This document shows, in pieces, positions 1-5,395 of a stretch of DNA of 10,560 bases; position 1 is the first letter of the stretch; every line of letters starts with the position of its first letter. Source of the DNA: DUUI01 sp964345765 (lineage in GTDB: Bacteria > Bacillota_I > Bacilli_A > Erysipelotrichales > Erysipelotrichaceae); assembly GCA_964345765.1 (NCBI GenBank), contig CAYFSJ010000033.1, positions 1-10,560 of the forward strand, given 5' to 3'. The translations under genes were made by a program, and so were the position numbers. The notes beneath the pieces were generated by a model. That model did no database searches and was not told where the DNA came from. It saw only the letters and a program-made list of their open reading frames with translations.

Positions 1-2
1 AA

Positions 3-36
3 ACAAAAAAAACACCTCTTTAATAAAAGACGTGTT
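3..36 (-). terminator. Intrinsic terminator, minus strand, at left edge
   Basis: Read on the minus strand, arms 36-26 and 21-11 pair as AACAC-TCTTT with AAAGA-GTGTT, with one G-G mismatch and a 4-nt loop. A run of eight T follows. This is the usual rho-independent layout and implies that transcription enters from the right on the minus strand. No intact minus-strand gene lies just upstream, so it probably served the remnant at 170-376 or an unrecognised RNA. Confidence 0.6.
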
Positions 37-137
37 CTTTAATATCATATGGAGCGACATATCAGAGTTGACTCGAACCCAAATCGCATTATCCGTGTAA
101 TTTATATCAATCTTTGTACAAATATATTGTACTACTA

Positions 138-149
138 TTCTAGCTAGAA
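138..149. repeat. Perfect 12-bp palindrome TTCTAGCTAGAA
   Basis: The 12 bases are their own reverse complement. They lie in AT-rich non-coding DNA just downstream of the remnant's stop codon at 170-172. It could be a protein-binding site or chance; no second copy was noticed in the window. Confidence 0.3.
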
Positions 150-169
150 GTAAATAGTTGAATCAACAA

Positions 170-376
170 TTACTCATAAATCTTAACATATTTTAGATCA
201 TAACTCACTACAATCTCAATATCTTTTTTAAATCGAAATACTATATACTCTTTCTTATCATTAATTTCTAAATCACGGTGTTTGTCAACATAGTTGTCAT
301 TTCTTAAAGACTTATTTACTAATGTTTCAGAATTCGTATATCCACTTCCTATCCTTTTAATCTTTATTTTCTTGTA
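170..376 (-). pseudogene. Probable 3' remnant of an unrecognised gene
   Basis: The minus strand is open for 68 codons before TAA at 172-170. The translation looks like real protein: rich in charged and aliphatic residues, alternating pattern, ending near KYVKIYE. There is no ATG, GTG or TTG in its N-terminal part. A TAA at 379-377 closes the frame upstream, and beyond it the same frame continues for 15 codons back to an ATG at 424. That suggests either a gene broken by an in-frame stop or truncated DNA whose 5' part is lost. A minus-strand terminator follows at 36-3. I do not recognise the family. A chance open frame in AT-rich DNA remains possible. Confidence 0.35.
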
Positions 377-400
377 TTATTTAGTCGTTAAGTCTAAAAT
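372..400 (+). promoter_or_regulatory. Candidate promoter for the DUF4230-like gene
   Basis: A TTGTAT hexamer (372-377) and TAAAAT (395-400) are separated by exactly 17 bp. The leader to the ATG at 449 would be about 40 nt. The -10 matches consensus at 5 of 6 positions and the -35 is moderate. In such AT-rich DNA this remains a prediction. Confidence 0.35.
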
Positions 401-448
401 AACAATATAGATAGAATTACACATTATATTCTAAATCAGGAGACTACT

Positions 449-1051
449 ATGAATAAAATATCTAGCATTTTAAAAAACATTATTCTTGCAGTTCTTTTAG
501 TACTACTAATCTTTGGCGTCTTTAAAGTCTTCTTTAATAATAATGATAGTAGCGAGACCTACATCACAACAACCATTAAAAATTTAGAGAAGACTCAAGA
601 AGTAGTTCTTCTAAATGCTTCTTTGGAAAAAATCGTAGCTAGTAGTAACGATTCAAAGCTTCCTTTTACAGATATTAAACTACCATTTACTGAGAAGAAA
701 AGTATATTCATCGTTAACTATTTTGCTAAATTTGGTATCAAAGATGCTGTTAAAATTGAAGAAGACGGTGAAGACAATCTAATAATCACTGTACCAGAAT
801 TTGACATCATTGGCATATCTTTAAATGAAGAAATGCCTTATCAATTGTATGATACCAGTAAAGATATCTTTTCATTTGTGACTTCTGATATTGATACAGG
901 TGGTGAATTAGCTAAACAACTGTCTAATGAAGAACAAAGGGATCTAATTGATGATCACCAGAACATATTAAAAGAAGCTGCTGAAGAGTATTACTACAAT
1001 ATTTTCAGAGCAATCAATGAAAACATCAAAATTAAGTTCTTATACAAATAA
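449..1051 (+). CDS. Membrane-anchored DUF4230-like protein
   Basis: A 200-residue protein of unknown function. One hydrophobic segment (about residues 8-29) after a short basic N-terminus suggests a signal anchor with the rest outside the membrane. The soluble part has the pattern I associate with DUF4230: a start that discusses 'LEKTQEVVLLNASLEKI', then a 'LPFTEKKS' strand, then 'FAKFGIKDAVKIEEDGEDN', then a hydrophobic-proline strand (LIITVPEFDI), then a helical C-terminus (about 155-195). The family call is from memory of that pattern, not from a search. AGGAG at 438-442 lies 6 nt before ATG, supporting this start. The next plus-strand gene starts 71 nt downstream, so the two may be co-transcribed. 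Function is not known; an envelope role is only an inference from the topology. Confidence 0.7.
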   Translation: MNKISSILKNIILAVLLVLLIFGVFKVFFNNNDSSETYITTTIKNLEKTQEVVLLNASLEKIVASSNDSKLPFTDIKLPFTEKKSIFIVNYFAKFGIKDAVKIEEDGEDNLIITVPEFDIIGISLNEEMPYQLYDTSKDIFSFVTSDIDTGGELAKQLSNEEQRDLIDDHQNILKEAAEEYYYNIFRAINENIKIKFLYK

Positions 1052-1058
1052 AAAGGAT

Positions 1059-1082
1059 GATAACTACCTCGTTTAAGTTATC
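1059..1082 (+). other. Weak hairpin between the two membrane-protein genes
   Basis: GATAACT (1059-1065) pairs with AGTTATC (1076-1082) across a 10-nt loop. The downstream sequence lacks a real T-run, so this is not a good terminator. It might protect or attenuate the transcript, or be chance. Confidence 0.2.
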
Positions 1083-1122
1083 TAACAAATTTAGAATATT
1101 ATCATTTAATAAAAGGTAAATT

Positions 1123-1617
1123 ATGGTTGAATATATTTACGCAAGAGAAAACATTAGTCGTTTACTAATCATCCTGGCCATTGTAACAGGAATTTTTATC
1201 CCTCTATTAATGCTACCACTGATTAACAAAGATCTTTGGAGTGAAGGATATTTCATGATTCAGACAAGTTTTATTGCTACTTTTATCATCACCTTAATCA
1301 TAATCCTGGTCTTTCTTCTTAAAGCTTTAAAGTGGAGAAAATGGCATCGTAATATGAAAGAAAATGGTAAACGAGTTCCAGGTACTGTCATTGACTACGG
1401 TTATAAATCCTACCCTGGTCATGTCCGCAATGAAACTCCACCCTCTGAATCTTATTGGTTATTCGTCCAATACCAGGATTTAAATGGATTGTCCAAAACT
1501 TTTGAAACTCCTTACTTGTCATTTCCACCTAAAGAGATTCTAGGTTTAAGATGCAATGTATATTTGTTAGAGGATCAAAAACTGGCTACAGACATTGATG
1601 GGCTAATTCGGTTATAA
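1123..1617 (+). CDS. Two-helix membrane protein with soluble tail, unknown function
   Basis: A 164-residue protein with two strong hydrophobic segments (about residues 11-33 and 46-67). A basic stretch (KALKWRKWHRNMKENGKR) follows and should hold the C-terminal part in the cytoplasm. The tail (about 78-164) has a strand-rich look: 'VPGTVIDYGY', 'YWLFVQYQDLNG', 'CNVYLLEDQ'. This resembles the small beta-barrel tail of DUF3592-type proteins, where a G-x-V-x-G strand is followed by a 'D-x-x-G' turn; the family assignment is tentative. The AAAAGG at 1111-1116 sits 6 nt before the ATG. It lies 71 nt after the DUF4230-like gene on the same strand and may share its transcript. No substrate or partner can be inferred. 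Confidence 0.6.
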   Translation: MVEYIYARENISRLLIILAIVTGIFIPLLMLPLINKDLWSEGYFMIQTSFIATFIITLIIILVFLLKALKWRKWHRNMKENGKRVPGTVIDYGYKSYPGHVRNETPPSESYWLFVQYQDLNGLSKTFETPYLSFPPKEILGLRCNVYLLEDQKLATDIDGLIRL

Positions 1618-1714
1618 AATAGACTCTAAAAAATAAACTCAATTGTTAAAATATGAATATAAAAACTGTTGAAGTTGATATAATTATTTCCAGATTGTTG
1701 CCATACAAAATAAA

Positions 1715-1740
1715 AACCCACTATTTAGTGGGTTATTTTC
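1715..1740 (-). terminator. Terminator of the tRNA operon
   Basis: AACCCACT (1715-1722) and AGTGGGTT (1727-1734) form an 8-bp stem with a 4-nt loop. On the minus strand it is followed by TTTATTTTG, 10 nt after the CCA end of tRNA-Gly. The plus-strand side (ATTTTC) is also T-rich, so it may additionally stop transcription coming from the gene ending at 1617. Confidence 0.8.
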
Positions 1741-1744
1741 GTAA

Positions 1745-1818
1745 TGGAGCGGATGAGGGGAATCGAACCCCCGTAGTCAGCTTGGAAGGCTGAAGTTCTA
1801 CCATTGAACTACATCCGC
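1745..1818 (-). tRNA. tRNA-Gly (anticodon TCC)
   Basis: A 74-nt cloverleaf on the minus strand with a GCGGATG/CATCCGC acceptor stem, encoded CCA (1745-1747) and a TCAGC/GCTGA anticodon stem around loop CTTCCAA. The T-loop is TTCGATT. It is the last gene of the six-tRNA operon, 6 nt after tRNA-Lys and just before the terminator. Confidence 0.96.
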
Positions 1819-1824
1819 ATAAGA

Positions 1825-1900
1825 TGGTGACTCGTGTAGGAATCGAACCTACGACCCACTGATTAAAAGTCAGTTGCTCTACCGACTGAGCTAACGAGTC
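1825..1900 (-). tRNA. tRNA-Lys (anticodon TTT)
   Basis: 76 nt, minus strand. The acceptor stem is GACTCGT/ACGAGTC, CCA is encoded, and the anticodon stem ACTGA/TCAGT surrounds loop CTTTTAA. The T-arm GTAGG-TTCGAAT-CCTAC is perfect. The gap to tRNA-Gln is 4 nt. Confidence 0.96.
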
Positions 1901-1904
1901 ATAA

Positions 1905-1979
1905 TGGCTGGGGCACGTGGAATCGAACCACGGAATGTCAGAGTCAAAGTCTGATGCCTTACCGCTTGGCTATGCCCCA
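1905..1979 (-). tRNA. tRNA-Gln (anticodon TTG)
   Basis: 75 nt, minus strand. The acceptor stem is TGGGGCA/TGCCCCA (5' U as usual for Gln), CCA is encoded, and the anticodon stem TCAGA/TCTGA surrounds loop CTTTGAC. The T-arm is CGTGG-TTCGAAT-CCACG. The gap to tRNA-Tyr is 6 nt. Confidence 0.95.
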
Positions 1980-1985
1980 ACAAGA

Positions 1986-2070
1986 TGGTGGGGAGAGACG
2001 GATTCGAACCGCCGAACTCGTAGAGAGTTGAGTTACAGTCAACCGCGTTTAGCCACTTCGCTATCTCCCC
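1986..2070 (-). tRNA. tRNA-Tyr (anticodon GTA)
   Basis: 85 nt, minus strand, with the long variable arm expected for bacterial tRNA-Tyr. The acceptor stem is GGGGAGA/TCTCCCC, CCA is encoded, and the anticodon stem GTTGA/TCAAC surrounds loop CTGTAAC. It lies 21 nt after tRNA-Thr, the longest spacer in the operon. Confidence 0.95.
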
Positions 2071-2091
2071 AAATCTATCTTAATAAAAAAA

Positions 2092-2167
2092 TGGTGCCGA
2101 CTATAGGACTTGAACCCACAACCTACTGATTACAAATCAGTTGCTCTACCAATTGAGCTAAGTCGGC
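2092..2167 (-). tRNA. tRNA-Thr (anticodon TGT)
   Basis: 76 nt, minus strand. The acceptor stem is GCCGACT/AGTCGGC, CCA is encoded, and the anticodon stem ACTGA/TCAGT surrounds loop TTTGTAA. The T-stem (GTGGG/CCTAT) contains two G-T wobbles and the T-loop is TTCAAGT, so the arm is weaker than in the neighbours but still closes. Confidence 0.95.
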
Positions 2168-2180
2168 AATACAATATAAA

Positions 2181-2256
2181 TGGTGGAGGATAACGGGCTC
2201 GAACCGCTGACCCTCTGCTTGTAAGGCAGATGCTCTCCCAACTGAGCTAATCCTCC
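2181..2256 (-). tRNA. tRNA-Val (anticodon TAC)
   Basis: 76 nt, minus strand. The acceptor stem is GGAGGAT/ATCCTCC, CCA is encoded, and the anticodon stem CTGC/GCAG surrounds loop CTTACAA. It is the first gene of the operon, with a strong promoter directly upstream (2274-2302). Confidence 0.96.
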
Positions 2257-2273
2257 AACTCGAGTGCTAAAAC

Positions 2274-2302
2274 ATAATACCATACCCCAAATTAGTAGTC
2301 AA
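2274..2302 (-). promoter_or_regulatory. Strong promoter of the tRNA operon
   Basis: On the minus strand TTGACT (2302-2297) and TATTAT (2279-2274) are separated by exactly 17 bp. TGG directly before the -10 gives an extended -10 (TGn). The start should fall near 2267, about 11 nt before tRNA-Val, as expected for a stable-RNA promoter. No rRNA gene precedes it, so the tRNAs are an independent unit. Confidence 0.8.
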
Positions 2303-2375
2303 CCATTTTTTGGCTTTTTATCCACATCTTTTACGAAAATTTTGATAAGAAGTTTAATTATCAATAGACACTCAA

Positions 2376-2403
2376 TTAATCAATTCATAAGCTATGGTAT
2401 AAT
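2376..2403 (+). promoter_or_regulatory. Extended -10 promoter of the transporter gene
   Basis: TATAAT at 2398-2403 is a consensus -10 and is preceded by TGG (extended -10). The -35 is poor; the best candidate is TTAATC at 2376-2381 with a 16-bp spacer. Transcription would start near 2410, leaving a leader of under 20 nt with the ribosome binding site AGAAGG at 2414-2419. Confidence 0.6.
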
Positions 2404-2426
2404 AAACCAGGAAAGAAGGTATCCAC

Positions 2427-3587
2427 ATGCACAATGACAGCAGATTAAAATCATTCTTAAATTCTAAATTCTTTGTGACCATGATCGCATTGTTATTAAC
2501 TTTTACATTAATATTTATCATGTCACAAGTTTCATTTATATTCACACCAGTCAGAGCATTCTTCAATGTTTTAGCTCTACCATTAATATTAACACTCATC
2601 TTCTATTATTTAACAAACCCTTTTATGAAATACTTAATCGCAAGAGGAGTTAATCGAAATGCTGCCATCTTTACCATTTTCTTAATCATAATATTTGTTA
2701 TTAGTATATTCTTTATTTGGGTTATCCCAATTGTTAGAGACCAAATCGTTTCACTAATCAGTGAATTCCCTAATTATTACGAAACTATGCAAGAAGGTAT
2801 CTCTACCCTTCTACAAAACGTATATGTTCAACGCTTCCAACAATTCTTCGACCAAGGAATTGATGGCTTTATAGAATCATTTAGAGGATTCGCAGCAGAC
2901 TTTGCCGCCAACTCTGTCCAACAAATCGGTTCAACCTTTGGAACCATCTTCAGTATCGGAGTTGGACTCATTACCGCACCAGTCATGTTCTTCTATTTAA
3001 TGAAAGAAGACCATAAATTCCTACCCTATCTATCAAAACTATTCCCAACAAAAGCTAGACCAACTATCAGACATCTAGCATCAGACATCAACAAACAATT
3101 GGAAGCTTATATTAGAGGCGAGCTCATCGTCGCAGCATCCGTCGCCATAATGTTCTCAGTAGGATACACAATTATCGGACTACCATTCGGAATTGCCCTA
3201 GGTGTTATCTCAGGTGTCTTAAACATTGTCCCATTCTTAGGTTCAATGCTCGCCATGATCCCAGCCTTAATCATCGGAGTCGCCCACTCACCACTAATGT
3301 TTGTTAAGGTAATCATCGTAGCCATCATCGAACAAACCTTAGAAGGACGAATCATCGCACCAAAAGTATTAGGCGATAATTTAGATATCCATCCAGTCAC
3401 CATCTTATTAATCTTATTAACCGCTGGTAAGCTCTATGGATTAACAGGCGTCATCGTAGGGATACCACTCTATGCCATGGCCAAAGTAATCGTTAAATAC
3501 CTATTCTCCTACTTCAAACAAAAGACAGATTTATATCCTGAAGCAGAAGAACTAGACGATATTATCGAAGGAAAAAGTGCTCAATAA
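2427..3587 (+). CDS. AI-2E family transporter (TqsA/YhhQ-type permease superfamily)
   Basis: A 386-residue polytopic membrane protein. Hydrophobic segments lie at about residues 15-36, 42-62, 78-101, 168-190, 232-250, 255-285, 288-302 and 323-350, with a large amphipathic loop at 103-165. The conserved C-terminal half is diagnostic of the AI-2E (PF01594) family: NIVPFLGSMLAMIPA at 266-280, then GRIIAPKVLGDNLDIHPV at 307-324, then the LTGVIVGIP segment. Family members are secondary transporters; proposed substrates range from autoinducer-2 export to Na+(Li+)/H+ exchange, so substrate cannot be named. Length is usual for the family. AGAAGG (2414-2419) lies 7 nt before the ATG. The gene stands alone, divergent from the tRNA operon, and its stop codon sits inside the shared terminator. 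Confidence 0.9.
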   Translation: MHNDSRLKSFLNSKFFVTMIALLLTFTLIFIMSQVSFIFTPVRAFFNVLALPLILTLIFYYLTNPFMKYLIARGVNRNAAIFTIFLIIIFVISIFFIWVIPIVRDQIVSLISEFPNYYETMQEGISTLLQNVYVQRFQQFFDQGIDGFIESFRGFAADFAANSVQQIGSTFGTIFSIGVGLITAPVMFFYLMKEDHKFLPYLSKLFPTKARPTIRHLASDINKQLEAYIRGELIVAASVAIMFSVGYTIIGLPFGIALGVISGVLNIVPFLGSMLAMIPALIIGVAHSPLMFVKVIIVAIIEQTLEGRIIAPKVLGDNLDIHPVTILLILLTAGKLYGLTGVIVGIPLYAMAKVIVKYLFSYFKQKTDLYPEAEELDDIIEGKSAQ

Positions 3588-3597
3588 GCACTTTTTT
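3572..3597. terminator. Bidirectional terminator shared by convergent genes
   Basis: AAAAAGTGCT (3572-3581) and AGCACTTTTT (3587-3596) form a perfect 10-bp stem with a 5-nt loop, with A and T runs at both edges so it works both ways. The transporter's stop TAA (3585-3587) is in the loop/stem. The cupin's stop codon (3598-3596 on the minus strand) touches the other arm. It ends both transcription units. Confidence 0.9.
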
Positions 3598-3856
3598 ATT
3601 TGATATGAACAGCCAACCATTCACAATCCACTGAAGTTTTAATCACTTGATGAGACACATTCTCTTCAATAAACAAGTAATCTCCTTCATTAAGAATGAT
3701 TTCTTCATTATTTAACATTAAATGAGCTTTCCCCCTAAGAAGATACACCCATTCATCGTGATCTTGAACATAGACTTGGGAACCAAAACCTAACGAATCA
3801 ATCTTCTCAATTAAAACTTTATCATTTTGAAATAACTCAAAAAACTTCTCACTCAT
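3596..3856 (-). CDS. Small cupin-domain protein
   Basis: An 86-residue single-domain cupin. The conserved turn 'DEWVYLLRG' (cupin motif 1 glutamate and glycine) is followed by 'NEGDYLFIEENVSHQV' (motif 2, with its histidine) and the closing strand 'WLAVHI'. The HxH pair of motif 1 is absent: by alignment those positions fall in VYVQ. The protein therefore keeps only part of the usual metal site. Small cupins with an EWV turn and a WLAVH end are, as I recall, common and functionally unassigned. The start codon overlaps the end of the phosphotransferase gene by 8 nt (ATGAGTGA) and there is no good ribosome binding site, so translation is probably coupled. It is the second and last gene of that unit. 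Confidence 0.8.
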   Translation of the reverse strand: MSEKFFELFQNDKVLIEKIDSLGFGSQVYVQDHDEWVYLLRGKAHLMLNNEEIILNEGDYLFIEENVSHQVIKTSVDCEWLAVHIK

Positions 3857-5306
3857 GGCTATCTAAGAATTCACGAACATATTGATTAAATGTTCTCAAC
3901 ACTTGAATTCGAGCATGCTTTTTATTCTGCCCAGACACTAAAACCCAAGGACCATGCTTCGTATCCGTACGAACTACCATCTCATTCATGACATCTTCAT
4001 ATTCATAGAATTTTTCATGATTACGCCAATCTTCATCCGTTAATTTATGTGATTTGTCAGGGTTTTGTTGTCGATCAATAAACCGTTTATATTGTTCTTC
4101 TTTATCAATAACAATTAAGAACTTCAAAACAAACATATCCGATTTGGCCAACGACTTCTCAAAAGCATTAATTTCCTCATATGCTTGTTGTGTACGATAT
4201 AAAGGAGTAAAGCCCTCTAATCGCTCAACCATAACCCTTCCATACCAAGAACGATCAAAAATAGTTAAATGTCCTTGAGGCGGTAAATCGCGATAGAACC
4301 GCCATAAATAATGTCTAGAAATTTCCTCCTTAGTTGGAGCAGCCGTCGTCGCAACCTGAACCATACGAGGATCCATCATCCGTGTTAAACGCTTAATAGC
4401 ACCACCCTTACCAGCAGCATCCGTCCCCTCAAAGACAACTACACCTGATAATTTACGATAATACATCTCATACAACAATTCAGAAGCTTCCTCTTGTAAG
4501 TCATCCAATAAATCATCATACTCTTCATCCGAAATCGATAAAGATAAATCCACCTCACTAATCGGCTTAGTCGTAATAGGATCAAGTTCAACCTTTGGAA
4601 TCACTTCTTCCTTCTCAAAATTAATCTTGATCATGTTTAAAGTAGACATCAAGACAAAGCGTGACGCCTCCTTAATCTCATCCGTCACCACAACATGCCA
4701 AGGTGACAATGTCGTCGATGTTTTCTTAAGCACTTTATCAAAATGTTCTAAGTATTCATCATAATGTTTTAATTGATAGATATCTTTATCATCCACGAAG
4801 AAGTGTCTAAATTTATCATTATGTAACTCTTCAACTCTCTGTTTCATTGTCTCTTGGGATTGAACCAAAAAGTATTTACATAAAATTGTATTATCTTTCT
4901 GAAGTAACTGTTCAAAAAACAATAAGTCATTCAGTGCACTCTTAAGCTTTTTACCCTTTAGCTTTAAATCGTTAAAAACCTCAAAGTATATAGAACGATC
5001 GAAAATAACCACATTCCCCTTTTTAGGCATTTTATTCATAAAACGCCATAAGAAAGGATATTTCCCATCATGACTCGATGGCATATTCGAACTATCAACC
5101 TTAAAATAGCGCGGATCTAACTCTCTAATCAAATCCTTAATGACCGTCGCTCTACCCGAAGACTCAAAACCATCAATAAATATTACTAACGATTGTTCTC
5201 TTTCTAGTAGTTCTCTTTGAAACTTGGCCAACTCTTCACCTAATTCGCTCCGTTTAATATTAGGGATGTCAATTTCTCTCAAATCTTCAATTATTTCTTG
5301 TAACAT
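3849..5306 (-). CDS. pap: Polyphosphate:AMP phosphotransferase (tandem PPK2 domains)
   Basis: Catalyses transfer of phosphate from polyphosphate to AMP, giving ADP, in the cytoplasm. The 485-residue protein has two PPK2 domains, the class II arrangement. The C-terminal domain is intact: Walker A GTDAAGKGG (about 294-302), 'HYLWRFYRDLPPQGH' and the Walker B/lid stretch FDRSWYGR (about 350-357). The N-terminal domain keeps the fold but its P-loop is degenerate (GFESSGRA, about 46-53, with Lys replaced by Arg and Asp by Glu), while FDRS (102-105) remains. Catalysis is therefore expected in the second domain, as described for this class. I chose the ATG at 5306, not the in-frame ATG at 5318, because GGAGG lies between them. 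It has its own promoter upstream and is translationally coupled to the cupin gene. Confidence 0.93.
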   Translation of the reverse strand: MLQEIIEDLREIDIPNIKRSELGEELAKFQRELLEREQSLVIFIDGFESSGRATVIKDLIRELDPRYFKVDSSNMPSSHDGKYPFLWRFMNKMPKKGNVVIFDRSIYFEVFNDLKLKGKKLKSALNDLLFFEQLLQKDNTILCKYFLVQSQETMKQRVEELHNDKFRHFFVDDKDIYQLKHYDEYLEHFDKVLKKTSTTLSPWHVVVTDEIKEASRFVLMSTLNMIKINFEKEEVIPKVELDPITTKPISEVDLSLSISDEEYDDLLDDLQEEASELLYEMYYRKLSGVVVFEGTDAAGKGGAIKRLTRMMDPRMVQVATTAAPTKEEISRHYLWRFYRDLPPQGHLTIFDRSWYGRVMVERLEGFTPLYRTQQAYEEINAFEKSLAKSDMFVLKFLIVIDKEEQYKRFIDRQQNPDKSHKLTDEDWRNHEKFYEYEDVMNEMVVRTDTKHGPWVLVSGQNKKHARIQVLRTFNQYVREFLDSHE

Positions 5307-5311
5307 AAAGG

Positions 5312-5316
5312 CCTCC
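5312..5316 (-). promoter_or_regulatory. Ribosome binding site that sets the phosphotransferase start
   Basis: GGAGG on the minus strand ends 5 nt before the ATG at 5306. It overlaps codons 1-3 of the alternative in-frame ATG at 5318, which has no site of its own. This supports the shorter, 485-residue product. Confidence 0.8.
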
Positions 5317-5325
5317 ATACAAATT

Positions 5326-5354
5326 ATTATAAATCGATATCACCTAAATTTAAA
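5326..5354 (-). promoter_or_regulatory. Promoter of the phosphotransferase-cupin unit
   Basis: On the minus strand TTTAAA (5354-5349) and a consensus TATAAT (5331-5326) are 17 bp apart. They lie just past the terminator of the lipoprotein gene. Transcription would start near 5319, directly before the ribosome binding site, which also argues against the ATG at 5318 as start. Confidence 0.55.
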
Positions 5355-5359
5355 GCATT

Positions 5360-5395
5360 CAAATAAAAAAGGAATGCAATACATTAACATTCCTT
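5360..5395 (-). terminator. Terminator of the lipoprotein gene
   Basis: On the minus strand AAGGAATG (5395-5388) pairs with CATTCCTT (5376-5369) across an 11-nt loop and is followed by TTTTATTT. The stop codon TAA at 5396-5394 overlaps the foot of the stem. It insulates the phosphotransferase promoter from upstream transcription. Confidence 0.85.

Larger units (their letters stand above)
37..448. other. Gene-poor left flank (about 410 nt)
   Basis: I see no intact gene here. The region holds a perfect 12-bp palindrome (138-149), two TTGTAC copies at 114-119 and 127-132, an open minus-strand frame without a start codon (170-376), and a candidate promoter for the following plus-strand gene (372-400). 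A short plus-strand frame from ATG at 49 to TAG at 145-147 has no ribosome binding site and looks accidental. Confidence 0.5.

Noticed and set aside
49..85. tRNA-like T-arm (TTCGAGT) followed by CCA-like end on the minus strand
   Set aside because: The distance between loop and CCA is about 5 nt too long, the flanking arms do not pair, and no anticodon or D-arm is present.
49..147. Short plus-strand frame from ATG at 49
   Set aside because: Only 32 codons, no ribosome binding site, and no recognisable protein.
1917..2129. 70-codon plus-strand open frame across the tRNA genes
   Set aside because: It runs antisense through tRNA-Gln, tRNA-Tyr and tRNA-Thr; its composition comes from tRNA sequence and there is no ribosome binding site.
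2372..2599. Minus-strand open frame opposite the transporter start
   Set aside because: It overlaps the well-supported transporter gene and its promoter, and lacks recognisable motifs.
3107..3403. Minus-strand open frame within the transporter gene
   Set aside because: A shadow of the conserved AI-2E signature region in the opposite strand.
4054..4278. Plus-strand open frame within the phosphotransferase gene
   Set aside because: A shadow of the catalytic C-terminal PPK2 domain.
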